From the NCBI GenBank assembly GCA_030039105.1, contig JASHQO010000085.1, forward strand, positions 1-21,937: a stretch of 21,937 bases of DNA, given 5' to 3'. The position numbers and the translations under genes were made by a program. This document shows positions 1-6,830 of the stretch, one piece after another. Every line of letters begins with the position of its first letter. The stretch's first letter is position 1. The notes beneath the pieces were generated by a model that had not been told where the DNA came from, did not search any database, and saw only the letters and a program-made list of their open reading frames with translations. This DNA is from Xanthobacteraceae bacterium (GTDB taxonomy: Bacteria; Pseudomonadota; Alphaproteobacteria; Rhizobiales; Xanthobacteraceae).

Positions 1-204
1 TACAACTGCAATGACTTCGTCGCCGATGTCGCGCAAGGCATGGGCATGCAGACGCCGACCACGCTGCTGCTGCCCTACGAATTCATTCCGGCGTTACGGG
101 ACATCAACGAGCCCATCCTGCGCACAATGCACGCGTCGGCTGCGCCGCCGGAGGCGTCTCCATCGCGGCCGCCGCGTCGCCCGCGCCCAGTGCTCGCTCG
201 CTAG
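1..204 (+). CDS. C-terminal part of an unknown protein (partial)
   Basis: An open frame enters from the left edge in frame 1 and ends at TAG 202-204, giving 67 residues. The visible part starts YNCNDFVADVAQGMGM and continues through a LLLPYEFIPALRDINE stretch, then a poorly conserved Pro/Arg/Ala-rich tail. The pattern Tyr-Asn-Cys-Asn-x-Phe-Val at the start of a helix resembles the nucleophile region of some papain/NlpC-like or amidase-like proteins, but too little is visible to assign a family. It runs in the same direction as purB, 128 bases upstream of the purB start. I do not recognise the gene; that it is coding is supported by the ordered amphipathic sequence and codon use. Confidence 0.55.
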   Translation, partial: YNCNDFVADVAQGMGMQTPTTLLLPYEFIPALRDINEPILRTMHASAAPPEASPSRPPRRPRPVLAR

Positions 205-332
205 GCCACCGCCCTCGGCCTTCGCAAACAGATTTCCGTGCGTGAATACGCCCGCGTCATTGCTGACCCTGGCGCGGGATGCTACGGCACGGCCATGGCC
301 GCGCCCGCGAACGGGCGCTCGATGAGAGCCCG

Positions 333-1640
333 ATGATCCCGCGCTACAGCCGTCCCGACATGGCCGCGATCTGGTCGCCGCAGACGCGCTTTCGCATCTG
401 GTTCGAGATCGAGGCTCATGCCGCCGACGCCATGGCCGAGCTCGGCATGATTCCAAAGGCGGCGGCGAAGAAGATATGGGCCAAGGGCAAGGTGGCGCAG
501 TTCGACATCGACCGTATCGACGAGATCGAGCGCGAGACCAAGCACGACGTCATCGCCTTCCTGACCCACCTCGCCGAGATCGTCGGACCCGAAGCGCGTT
601 TCGTGCACCAGGGCATGACATCGTCCGACGTGCTCGACACCTGCCTCAACGTGCAGCTCGTGCGCGCCGCCGATCGCCTCATCGCCGACCTCGACGCGCT
701 CAACGCGGCGCTGGAGCGCCGCGCCCGCGAATACAAATACACGCCGACCATCGGCCGCTCCCACGGCATCCACGCCGAGCCGACCACGTTCGGGCTGAAG
801 CTCGCCGTCGCCTATGCCGAGTTCCACCGTGCCAAGGCGCGCCTGGTCGCCGCGCGCGCCGAGGTCGCGACTTGTGCCATCTCCGGCGCGGTCGGCACCT
901 TCGCCCAGGTCGACCCGCGGGTCGAAGCCCATGTGGCAAAGCAAATGGGGCTCAAGGTCGAACCGATCTCGACCCAGATCATTCCGCGCGATCGCCACGC
1001 CATGTATTTCGCCACCCTCGGCGTGGTTGCCGCCTCGATCGAGCGGCTTGCCACCGAAGTCCGCCACCTGCAGCGCACCGAAGTGCTGGAAGCCGAGGAG
1101 TTCTTCTCCGCCGGCCAGAAGGGCTCCTCGGCGATGCCGCACAAGCGCAATCCGGTGCTGTCGGAGAATCTCGTCGGCCTCGCCCGCCTGGTGCGCGCCT
1201 ACGTCACGCCGGCGCTGGAGGACGTCGCGCTGTGGCACGAGCGCGACATTTCGCACTCCTCGGTCGAGCGCATGATCGGGCCGGACGCGACGGTGACGCT
1301 CGACTTCGCGCTGGCGCGCCTCGCAGGCGTCATCGACAAGCTCGTCGTCTACCCCGACAACATGCGCACGAACCTCGACCGTCTCGGCGGCCTGGTGCAT
1401 TCCCAGCGCGTGCTGCTGGCGCTGACGCAAAAGGGCGTGGCGCGCGAGGACGCCTACCGCCTGGTGCAGCGCAACGCCATGAAGGTTTGGGACGGCGGCG
1501 GCGATTTCTTGGCGCTGCTGAGGGCCGATAAGGACGTCCGCAAGCACCTGAGCGACAAAGAGCTCGCCGCCAATTTCGACCTCGACTTTCACTTCCGCCA
1601 CGTCGACACCATCTTCCGCCGTGTTTTCGGCAAAGCGTAA
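333..1640 (+). CDS. purB: Adenylosuccinate lyase PurB
   Basis: Cytosolic lyase that removes fumarate from SAICAR to give AICAR and from adenylosuccinate to give AMP. The 435-residue product has the fumarase/aspartase superfamily signature GSSAMPHKRNP at residues 264-274 (the mobile catalytic-serine loop), MTSSD at 95-99, and GRSHGIHAEP at 141-150 containing the catalytic histidine H144. Length and sequence match the alphaproteobacterial PurB form. The frame is open upstream to 279, but ATG 333 begins the family-typical MIPRYSRPDM, so I chose it; a GATGAGAG stretch just upstream is a weak ribosome-binding site. The other purine genes lie in a separate leftward block at 6761-12210, so purB is not part of that transcript. 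Confidence 0.97.
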   Translation: MIPRYSRPDMAAIWSPQTRFRIWFEIEAHAADAMAELGMIPKAAAKKIWAKGKVAQFDIDRIDEIERETKHDVIAFLTHLAEIVGPEARFVHQGMTSSDVLDTCLNVQLVRAADRLIADLDALNAALERRAREYKYTPTIGRSHGIHAEPTTFGLKLAVAYAEFHRAKARLVAARAEVATCAISGAVGTFAQVDPRVEAHVAKQMGLKVEPISTQIIPRDRHAMYFATLGVVAASIERLATEVRHLQRTEVLEAEEFFSAGQKGSSAMPHKRNPVLSENLVGLARLVRAYVTPALEDVALWHERDISHSSVERMIGPDATVTLDFALARLAGVIDKLVVYPDNMRTNLDRLGGLVHSQRVLLALTQKGVAREDAYRLVQRNAMKVWDGGGDFLALLRADKDVRKHLSDKELAANFDLDFHFRHVDTIFRRVFGKA

Positions 1641-1772
1641 GGCCGCTGCGCCACGTTCTGATTCGCGGCAGCTCCAAGCGGGCCGCAAAGCATTTTTGTC
1701 GCCCGCGGGGCGCATTGTTTGTTTGCCCGACTCACGCGCGCTGACGTAGTTTGCGCCGAACTTTGGCAGGCA

Positions 1773-1817
1773 GCATGATCTTTTCCGAAAGCCGTAATCC
1801 GCTTTTCGGGGTCATGC
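1773..1817. repeat. Palindromic intergenic repeat, copy 1
   Basis: A 45-base element begins GCATGATCTTTTCCGAAA and ends CTTTTCGGGGTCATGC. The ends are inverted (GCATGATC against GGTCATGC, one mismatch) and the inner arms TTTTCCGAAA and TTTTCGGGG also pair imperfectly. The same left arm recurs at 4667. From memory this type is scattered in many copies through Bradyrhizobium-like genomes; I cannot search to confirm. It ends 16 bases before the start codon of the next gene, so it lies in that gene's leader and could form a hairpin in its mRNA. The rest of the 1641-1833 gap shows only a weak long-loop GCGGGC/GCCCGC pairing near 1678-1706. Confidence 0.7.
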
Positions 1818-1833
1818 CCATAAGGAGCGAATC

Positions 1834-2397
1834 ATGGGCCGATTGGTGCGCAAACCGGTAGTGCCCGACCTCGATCTACAAATCGCGGGTCTGGACAGCG
1901 TGCTGCAGGCCGACATGGCCGGAATGCAGATGGCCGGCACGGTCGCCGGAGACAATTATCTCGAGCGCATGATCAAATACATTCCGGGCGAGGTCGTCGG
2001 CTTCTCCATGCTGATCAACGCCATCCTCGACCAGGCTATGAAGTCCGGCGGACCGGACGCCGCCATGGCGGGACTGCCGATCAGCACCATCGCCGCGGGC
2101 GCACTGGTGGTCGGCTGCATTCTCACCCCGCTGTTCTGCTGGTACGTGCGCGAGGACGGCGACGCCTGGATCACCAACGCGGTGGTCTCGACCATCGCCT
2201 TTCCGTTCTGGGCCTATCTCATGGGTGCGGTCGTCTTCGTCAACGTCCACGACGGCAACCTCGCGGTGATCCTGGTGCTGACCTTTACGGTGGTCAGCGG
2301 CTTGGCCTATCCGGCGGCCGACCGGCCGAAGGTCGCAGCGCAGCAGCAGGCGGCGCCGCCCAAGGAAGGCCCGCGGCTGGTCGAGGCTTTCGCGTAA
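1834..2397 (+). CDS. Conserved membrane protein, function unknown
   Basis: A 187-residue protein with a polar N-terminus (about residues 1-45) and three to four hydrophobic segments at roughly 52-68, 79-105, 116-136 and 143-159, then a Pro/Ala/Gln-rich cytoplasm-like tail. There is no signal peptide. ATG 1834 is preceded by AAGGAG at 1822-1827, an excellent ribosome-binding site, so the start is well supported. I do not recognise a named domain or catalytic motif. The segment GDNYLERMIKYIPGEVVGF before the first membrane helix looks like the conserved core. It lies 193 bases after purB and 68 bases before murI, all in the same direction, which does not show a functional link. Confidence 0.8.
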   Translation: MGRLVRKPVVPDLDLQIAGLDSVLQADMAGMQMAGTVAGDNYLERMIKYIPGEVVGFSMLINAILDQAMKSGGPDAAMAGLPISTIAAGALVVGCILTPLFCWYVREDGDAWITNAVVSTIAFPFWAYLMGAVVFVNVHDGNLAVILVLTFTVVSGLAYPAADRPKVAAQQQAAPPKEGPRLVEAFA

Positions 2398-2465
2398 AGT
2401 CTGAGCCCACCGTTTCTCGCCGCGGCGATTGCCGGTAGCTAATTCGCTGTGCCATATCTCGTGCC

Positions 2466-3263
2466 ATGGCGGCGCGTGAGAAGATTTTGATGTTCGATTC
2501 CGGCCTCGGCGGCCTCACCGTGTTCCGTGAGGTCGCGGCCGTGCGCCCGCAAGCCGATTACATCTATGTCGCCGACGATGCCGCCTTTCCTTACGGCGCG
2601 CTCGAAGAAAGCGCGCTGGTCGCCCGTGTCGTCGGCCTGATGGGCGAATTGATCGAAGCGCACCGGCCCGATCTCATTGTCATTCCCTGCAACACCGCCT
2701 CGACCATCGTGCTGCCGGACTTGCGCCGGAAATTCACCGTGCGCTTCGTCGGCACCGTGCCGGCGATCAAGCCGGCCTGCGCGGCGTCGCTGACCAAGCG
2801 GGTCTCGGTATTCGGCACCGAAGGAACGGTGTCCCGCGAATACACCCGCGCGCTGATCCGCGATTATGGGCAGGGCTGCGACGTCACCTTGGTCGGATCG
2901 AAAAAGCTTGCCGGCTATGCCGAGGAGGAGCTTCGCGGCGCGCCGGCAAGCGACGCAGCGATCGCGGCGGAAATCGCGCCCTGCTTCCGCGATGACGGCA
3001 AGCGCACCGACACCGTCGTGCTCGCCTGCACGCATTATCCTTTGCTGCTCGACCGGCTGCGCACGCTGTCGCCATGGCCGGTCAATTTCGTCGATCCGGC
3101 GCCCGCCATCGCGCGCCGCGTCGTCGACCTGCTCGGCCCGGCGCCGCCGGCGACGGATGCGGGCACGACGCAGGCGATCTTCACCTCCGGCCGCGCGCCG
3201 CAGGCCGTGTTGGCGCGTTTCGGCATCGGTGCCGGAGAGCTGGTCCAGACCGCCGGACGGTGA
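2466..3263 (+). CDS. murI: Glutamate racemase MurI
   Basis: Interconverts L- and D-glutamate, supplying D-glutamate for peptidoglycan precursors; cytosolic and cofactor-independent. The 265-residue product carries the Asp/Glu racemase motifs in order: FDSGLGGLTV (D11, S12), PCNTAS with catalytic C75, and ACTHYPLLL with catalytic C188 and H190. Both cysteines needed for the two-base mechanism are present. Length is normal for the family. ATG 2466 starts MAAREKILMFDSG, placing the first motif at the usual distance from the N-terminus; no strong Shine-Dalgarno is visible. It has its own 68-base upstream gap and is followed after 117 bases by the transporter gene. Confidence 0.96.
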   Translation: MAAREKILMFDSGLGGLTVFREVAAVRPQADYIYVADDAAFPYGALEESALVARVVGLMGELIEAHRPDLIVIPCNTASTIVLPDLRRKFTVRFVGTVPAIKPACAASLTKRVSVFGTEGTVSREYTRALIRDYGQGCDVTLVGSKKLAGYAEEELRGAPASDAAIAAEIAPCFRDDGKRTDTVVLACTHYPLLLDRLRTLSPWPVNFVDPAPAIARRVVDLLGPAPPATDAGTTQAIFTSGRAPQAVLARFGIGAGELVQTAGR

Positions 3264-3310
3264 CCGCTGCCTGATCCCGCGTCAGGTCCTGCCGCCTTAT
3301 TCGGCTTGCC

Positions 3311-3339
3311 TTGTCGGTGCCGGCCATCGACGCTACGCT
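3311..3339 (+). promoter_or_regulatory. Possible promoter of the MFS gene
   Basis: TTGTCG (3311-3316) and TACGCT (3334-3339) are spaced by 17 bases, resembling a housekeeping sigma-70 type promoter, 41 bases upstream of the ATG at 3381. The -10 box is weak, so this is tentative. Confidence 0.25.
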
Positions 3340-3380
3340 TTAAGGGGCCGATGCCGGGATGCACCGATCGGGGGTCTGCC

Positions 3381-4655
3381 ATGAGCATTGTTGCCGCCGC
3401 CGCAACCGAGCCGAAGGCTTGGTATCTCAATCGCTGGAACCAACTCATCCTCGGCGTGATCGCCATGATGGCGATCTCCAGCCCGCAATATGTCTGGACG
3501 CTGTTCACCGGACCGCTCAATCAGAAACTCGGCACCACGCTCGCCGAGCTGCAATGGACCTTTTCGCTCTTGATCATCCTGCAGACCTGGTTCTCGCCGT
3601 TCCAGGCCTATCTGGTCGACCGCTTCGGGCCGCGGCTCCTGATTTCGGTCGGCGCGCTATTGTCCGGCGGCGGCTGGGTGCTCTCAGCCTATGTCGACAA
3701 TCTCTGGGCGCTCTATTTCACCTACGGCGTCGTCTGCGGCTTCGGCACCGGCATCATCTATGTCGGCATCATCGGTCTGATGGTGCGCTGGTTTCCCGAT
3801 CGGCGCGGCCTTGCCGCCGGGCTTGCGGCCGCGGGCTACGGCTTCGGCGCATTCTTCACCAGCTTCCCGATCGACAGCATGATCAAGAGCTCAGGCTACG
3901 CGCATACGCTCGTGGTCTGGGGCATCATCCAGGGCGCGATCGGAATTCTGGCGGCGCAGGGCCTGCGTCTGCCGCCCGAGACCCATCTGGTGACGGGTCT
4001 CGCCACGGCGCCCGCGGCGAGTATGCAGAGCGGACGCAGCTTCGCGCCGAGCGAGATGCTGAAAAACCCAATCTTCTATCTGCTGTTCGTCATGATGAGC
4101 ATGATGTCGACGTCCGGGCTGATGGTGACGTCGAATGTCGGCCCGTTCGCCAGGGAATACGGCGTCGCCGACGTTCTGGTGTTGGGCATGGCGGCGCTAC
4201 CGCTGTCGTTGACGCTGTCGCGCGTCACCAATGGACTGACGCGGCCGTTCTTCGGCTGGGTGTCGGACCATATCGGCCGCGAGGGCACGATGGCGCTTGC
4301 CTTTTCGCTCGAGGCCATCGCCATCCTGGTGCTGTTCGCCTACATCCATCAGCCGGCGCTGTTCGTGGTGCTCACCGGACTGGTGTTCTTCGGCTGGGGC
4401 GAAATCTTCTCGCTGTTCCCGTCGACGCTCACCGACACGTTCGGGCCGAAATATGCGGCGACGAATTATGGCTTCCTCTATATCGCCCAGGGCGTCGGCT
4501 CGATCCTCGGCGGCCCGGCGGCGGCCTTCCTCAAGCAGGCAACCGGGAGCTGGACCGCGGTGTTCATCGTCGTCGCGATCCTCGACGCGCTGACGGCGTT
4601 TTTGGCGATCGCCGTGCTCAAGAGCATGCGGCGCAAGTTCCTCGCCGGCGTCTAG
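3381..4655 (+). CDS. MFS transporter, oxalate/formate antiporter (OxlT) family-like
   Basis: A 424-residue, 12-helix major facilitator protein of the inner membrane. It tracks Oxalobacter OxlT closely: helix 1 region QYVWTLFTGPL, MFS motif A-like VDRFGPR (79-85), RWFPDRRGLAAGLAAAGYG (136-154), TRPFFGWVSDHIGR (287-300), FPSTLTDTFG and NYGFLYIAQGVGS (362-374). The arginine equal to OxlT R272 is present (R288), but the position of OxlT K355 is glutamine (Q370). OxlT uses that Arg/Lys pair to bind the oxalate dianion, so the substrate here may be a monocarboxylate or something else. An open frame extends to 3306, but ATG 3381 fits the family start and follows a GGGGG run at 3370-3374. It ends just before a hairpin terminator. 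Confidence 0.88.
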   Translation: MSIVAAAATEPKAWYLNRWNQLILGVIAMMAISSPQYVWTLFTGPLNQKLGTTLAELQWTFSLLIILQTWFSPFQAYLVDRFGPRLLISVGALLSGGGWVLSAYVDNLWALYFTYGVVCGFGTGIIYVGIIGLMVRWFPDRRGLAAGLAAAGYGFGAFFTSFPIDSMIKSSGYAHTLVVWGIIQGAIGILAAQGLRLPPETHLVTGLATAPAASMQSGRSFAPSEMLKNPIFYLLFVMMSMMSTSGLMVTSNVGPFAREYGVADVLVLGMAALPLSLTLSRVTNGLTRPFFGWVSDHIGREGTMALAFSLEAIAILVLFAYIHQPALFVVLTGLVFFGWGEIFSLFPSTLTDTFGPKYAATNYGFLYIAQGVGSILGGPAAAFLKQATGSWTAVFIVVAILDALTAFLAIAVLKSMRRKFLAGV

Positions 4656-4666
4656 ACTTTTGCTTG

Positions 4667-4738
4667 CGCATGATCTTTTCCGAAAACCGGCTTCCACCCT
4701 CGGATCGAGTCCGAGGGCCGGCTTTTTCGTGATCGTGC
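4667..4738. repeat. Palindromic intergenic repeat, copy 2, with an internal hairpin
   Basis: The left arm GCGCATGATCTTTTCCGAAA matches the repeat at 1773 and the right end GTGATCGTGC is its imperfect inverse. Nested inside are arms CGAAAACCGG (4681-4690) and CCGGCTTTTTCG (4718-4729), and in the centre a perfect 8-bp hairpin (4697-4717). The copy at 1773 has only a short spacer where this one carries the extra hairpin, so this is a longer variant of the element. Confidence 0.65.
4697..4727 (+). terminator. Likely rho-independent terminator after the MFS gene
   Basis: CCCTCGGA (4697-4704), loop TCGAG, TCCGAGGG (4710-4717) form a perfect stem; CCGGC then leads to a run of five T at 4723-4727. 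It lies 41 bases after the transporter stop codon and separates it from the rpsD promoter. The terminator is built from the centre of the repeat element. Confidence 0.55.
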
Positions 4739-4772
4739 TTTGGGCTGCCGGTGCCGGCATTCAGCCTCCGGT

Positions 4773-4801
4773 TTGACAGTCCGCGGCTTTCCCCCTAGAA
4801 A
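4773..4801 (+). promoter_or_regulatory. rpsD promoter
   Basis: A perfect -35 box TTGACA (4773-4778) is followed after 16 or 17 bases by CTAGAA/TAGAAA (4795-4801). It resembles strong alphaproteobacterial promoters of ribosomal genes and lies downstream of the terminator of the preceding gene, about 155 bases before the rpsD start codon. Confidence 0.6.
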
Positions 4802-4955
4802 CCGCCCACTTCGCGGGCCCCAGCGGCCCGCGCGGTGTTTCGCGACCCGCGGTTTTGCCCGGCGCTTCGGCGCAAAATCTGTCGGTTCCAGCCCTTGGGG
4901 CGGGACAGGAGGAGGGCGCGATCCTCGAAATACGCACATTCAAGCGAGGACGCGA

Positions 4956-5573
4956 ATGACCAAGCGCCACGAGGCGAAGTACAAGATCGACCGCCGTATG
5001 GGCCAGAATATCTGGGGGCGGCCGAAATCACCGATCAACAAGCGCGAATACGGCCCGGGCCAGCATGGCCAGCGCCGCAAGGGCAAGCTGTCGGACTACG
5101 GCGTGCAGCTACGCGCCAAGCAGAAGCTCAAAGGCTATTACGCCAACATGTCGGAGCGGCACTTCCGCGGCATCTACGACGAAGCGCGCCGGCTCAAGGG
5201 CGACACCGGCGCCCACATGATCGGGCTTCTGGAGCGCCGCCTCGACACGGTCATCTACCGGGCGAAATTCGTCCCCACGGTGTTTGCCGCGCGGCAATTC
5301 GTCAGCCATGGCCATATCCTGGTGAACGGCAAGCGCGTCACCATATCGAGCTACCGGGTCAAGGTCGGCGATCTGGTCGAGGTCAAGGAGAAGTCGCGGC
5401 AACTGGCGTTGGTGCTCGAAGCCATCGCGCTCGGCGAGCGCGACGTGCCCGACTATATCGAGGTGGATCACACCAAGATGTCGGCCAAGCTCAGCCGCGT
5501 CCCGGGTCTGGGCGAAGTGCCCTATCCGGTGCAGATGGAGCCGCACCTCGTCGTCGAATTCTACTCGCGCTGA
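4956..5573 (+). CDS. rpsD: 30S ribosomal protein S4
   Basis: Primary assembly protein of the small ribosomal subunit; it binds 16S rRNA and contributes to decoding fidelity. The 205-residue product has the bacterial S4 start MTKRHEAKYKIDRRMG, the conserved SPINKREYGPGQHG and RRKGKLSDYGVQLRAKQKLK stretches, and an S4 RNA-binding domain around residues 95-155 (LERRLDTVIYRAKF and QFVSHGHILVNGKRV). The zinc-type N-terminal cysteines of some S4 proteins are absent. ATG 4956 follows GCGAGGA at 4944-4950. Standing alone outside the alpha operon is normal for alphaproteobacteria. It converges with the glutaredoxin gene, 41 bases away. Confidence 0.98.
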   Translation: MTKRHEAKYKIDRRMGQNIWGRPKSPINKREYGPGQHGQRRKGKLSDYGVQLRAKQKLKGYYANMSERHFRGIYDEARRLKGDTGAHMIGLLERRLDTVIYRAKFVPTVFAARQFVSHGHILVNGKRVTISSYRVKVGDLVEVKEKSRQLALVLEAIALGERDVPDYIEVDHTKMSAKLSRVPGLGEVPYPVQMEPHLVVEFYSR

Positions 5574-5614
5574 TCGGCCACGCTGTTTCGGCGGCCGTGC
5601 GCAGTCTTGCCGCT

Positions 5615-5953
5615 TCAGGCTTGCGCGGCTTCCTTCACCGGGATGCCCTTGTCCTTGAGCAGCGATTGCAATTCGCCGGCCTGGAACATCTCGCGCACGA
5701 TATCGCAGCCGCCGACGAACTCGCCCTTGACGTAGAGCTGCGGGATGGTCGGCCAGTTGGAGTACGACTTGATGCCGCCGCGCAGGTCGTCGTTTTCGAG
5801 CACGTTGAGGCCCTTATAGGGCACACCGAGATAGTCCAGGATCTGCACCACCTGGCCGGAGAAGCCGCACATCGGGAACTGCGGCGTGCCCTTCATGAAC
5901 AGCACGACGTCGTTGCCCTTGACCTCATTGTCGATGAATTGTTCGATGGACAT
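5615..5953 (-). CDS. grxD: Monothiol glutaredoxin, Grx4/GrxD type
   Basis: A 112-residue CGFS glutaredoxin that binds and hands on [2Fe-2S] clusters rather than acting mainly as a disulfide reductase. Visible features are the glutathione and cluster motif MKGTPQFPMCGFS with the ligand cysteine at C29, WPTIPQLYVKGEFVGGCD at about 67-84 (the cis-proline TIP and GG-C-D glutathione site), and a single-domain length. The start at 5953 gives the family N-terminus MSIEQFIDNEVK. It follows the bolA gene, with 217 bases between them that contain a promoter candidate (6023-6050). Glutaredoxins of this class form heterodimers with BolA proteins, which fits the neighbour. Confidence 0.96.
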   Translation of the reverse strand: MSIEQFIDNEVKGNDVVLFMKGTPQFPMCGFSGQVVQILDYLGVPYKGLNVLENDDLRGGIKSYSNWPTIPQLYVKGEFVGGCDIVREMFQAGELQSLLKDKGIPVKEAAQA

Positions 5954-6022
5954 CGCGATTTTTCCTTAAAGCTTGCGCCGCGGGCTGGCCCCGCCCACGC
6001 GACTCTGACCCTCGTGGCAGCC

Positions 6023-6050
6023 AATATATGTAACCGCAAAAGCGGTGCAA
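6023..6050 (-). promoter_or_regulatory. Promoter candidate for the glutaredoxin gene
   Basis: On the minus strand TTGCAC (6050-6045) and TATATT (6028-6023) are 16 bases apart, 70 bases upstream of the start codon at 5953. The -10 box is AT-rich in an otherwise GC-rich gap, which makes it stand out; no iron-responsive operator was recognised beside it. Confidence 0.45.
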
Positions 6051-6170
6051 AGCCCATGCCGCAACTTCATGCCGGATGGCTAAATTCCGGCCAGGAAGAG
6101 ACTCGCCGCGGTCGCGCCGGGCGGAGAACGGAAGCGCTGTGGAGCGGGCCCGCAAGGGGCGATTTTTGCT

Positions 6171-6407
6171 TTAGCGCTCCGGTGTGCCGGTCTGCAGCGC
6201 CAGCGCGTGCAGCCTGCCACCCATCTCGGCCCTGAGCGCGTCGTAGACGATCTGATGCTGCTGGACGCGGGATTTGCCGCGGAACGATTCGGCGATCACG
6301 GTCGCGGCATAGTGGTCGCCGTCGCCGGCGAGATCGCGGATCGTCACCTTGGCGTCGGGAATGCGCGCCCGGATCAGGCGTTCGATGTCGTTCGCAGCCA
6401 TCGCCAT
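6171..6407 (-). CDS. bolA: BolA family protein
   Basis: A 78-residue BolA/YrbA-type protein. The core has IERLIRARIPDAKVTIRDL, then the conserved block VIAESFRGKSRVQQHQIVYD containing the histidine that serves as an iron-sulfur ligand in Grx-BolA complexes, and LRAEMGGRLHALALQT. The frame is open to 6488, but ATG 6407 (MAMAANDIERL) is preceded by GAGGAGAGA at good distance, so I take it as the start; ATG 6401 is the alternative. The pairing with a CGFS glutaredoxin just downstream indicates a role in cluster trafficking or iron sensing. The exact subtype within the BolA family is not certain from sequence alone. Confidence 0.93.
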   Translation of the reverse strand: MAMAANDIERLIRARIPDAKVTIRDLAGDGDHYAATVIAESFRGKSRVQQHQIVYDALRAEMGGRLHALALQTGTPER

Positions 6408-6548
6408 GGTGTCTCTCCTCGCGGGCCACGCAGCAAAGCACTCGCAGTGCAGTAGCAGAATCGCCGCCAAGCGGCAAAGGTAAGGCAATGCGTTGCGCCG
6501 GATGCCGCGCTCAGATTTTGTCCGCTGGCGGGCCTGTTCGCGACCCTA

Positions 6549-6830
6549 ATGCTCGATCCGGTGGCGGCGCAGCAGCCGGCGCAAGCGCAGCGCGACGCCA
6601 TCCGCGCGTCGTGCCGCTTCGATTTCATGGCCCATTGCGCGGGCGTCGAGCCCGGCGACAAAGCGGCGCTCGAATGCCTCGTGCGTAACGACGCCAAACT
6701 ACTGTCGTCCGCCCGCCGCGAGGCAGTGAACGCGGTCGCGCCGAAGCCGGCCGAAGCGGCTCAGCCCGCAGCGCCGGAGCCCGCCGCCGCAGCGCCCGAC
6801 GCCAAGCCTGGGGCGGCGCCGGCCATATAG
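6549..6830 (+). CDS. Small Cys-containing, probably exported protein; start uncertain
   Basis: From ATG 6549 the frame encodes 93 residues. The segment AIRASCRFDFMAHCAGVEPG followed by KAALECL resembles the cysteine-rich repeat family of small secreted proteins common in Bradyrhizobium-like bacteria, but the usual fourth cysteine is replaced (SSARREAV). The C-terminal third is low-complexity Ala/Pro. Reading upstream in the same frame gives PLAGLFATLMLDPVAAQ, which looks like a signal peptide with an Ala-x-Ala-like end, yet there is no ATG, GTG or TTG between the stop at 6453 and 6549. Either a CTG at 6525 or 6534 is used or the 5' end is damaged. Its last 70 bases lie antisense to the purL tail. 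Confidence 0.55.
   Translation: MLDPVAAQQPAQAQRDAIRASCRFDFMAHCAGVEPGDKAALECLVRNDAKLLSSARREAVNAVAPKPAEAAQPAAPEPAAAAPDAKPGAAPAI

Larger units (their letters stand above)
4656..4955 (+). other. 300-base gene-free region between the MFS gene and rpsD
   Basis: It holds, in order, the repeat with its terminator hairpin (4667-4738), a sigma-70 type promoter (4773-4801) and a GC-rich leader of about 145 bases. The leader can fold: an 8-bp stem CGCGGGCC/GGCCCGCG at 4812-4832, an alternative CGCGG/CCGCG pairing at 4831-4851 that would exclude it, and a GCGC-TTCG-GCGC tetraloop hairpin at 4862-4873 flanked by TTTTGC/GCAAAA. Ribosomal protein S4 represses its own operon in other bacteria; control through this leader is an inference. 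Confidence 0.5.

Noticed and set aside
282..1715. Leftward open frame of 477 codons
   Set aside because: Antisense to purB; composition typical of a shadow frame in high-GC DNA.
3359..4732. Rightward 457-codon frame in another phase over the MFS gene
   Set aside because: Arg/His-rich out-of-phase reading without hydrophobic helices, whereas the accepted frame encodes a clear 12-helix transporter.
6067..6477. Other leftward frames around bolA (136 and 107 codons)
   Set aside because: They are out of phase with the BolA domain and have Arg-rich, unstructured translations.
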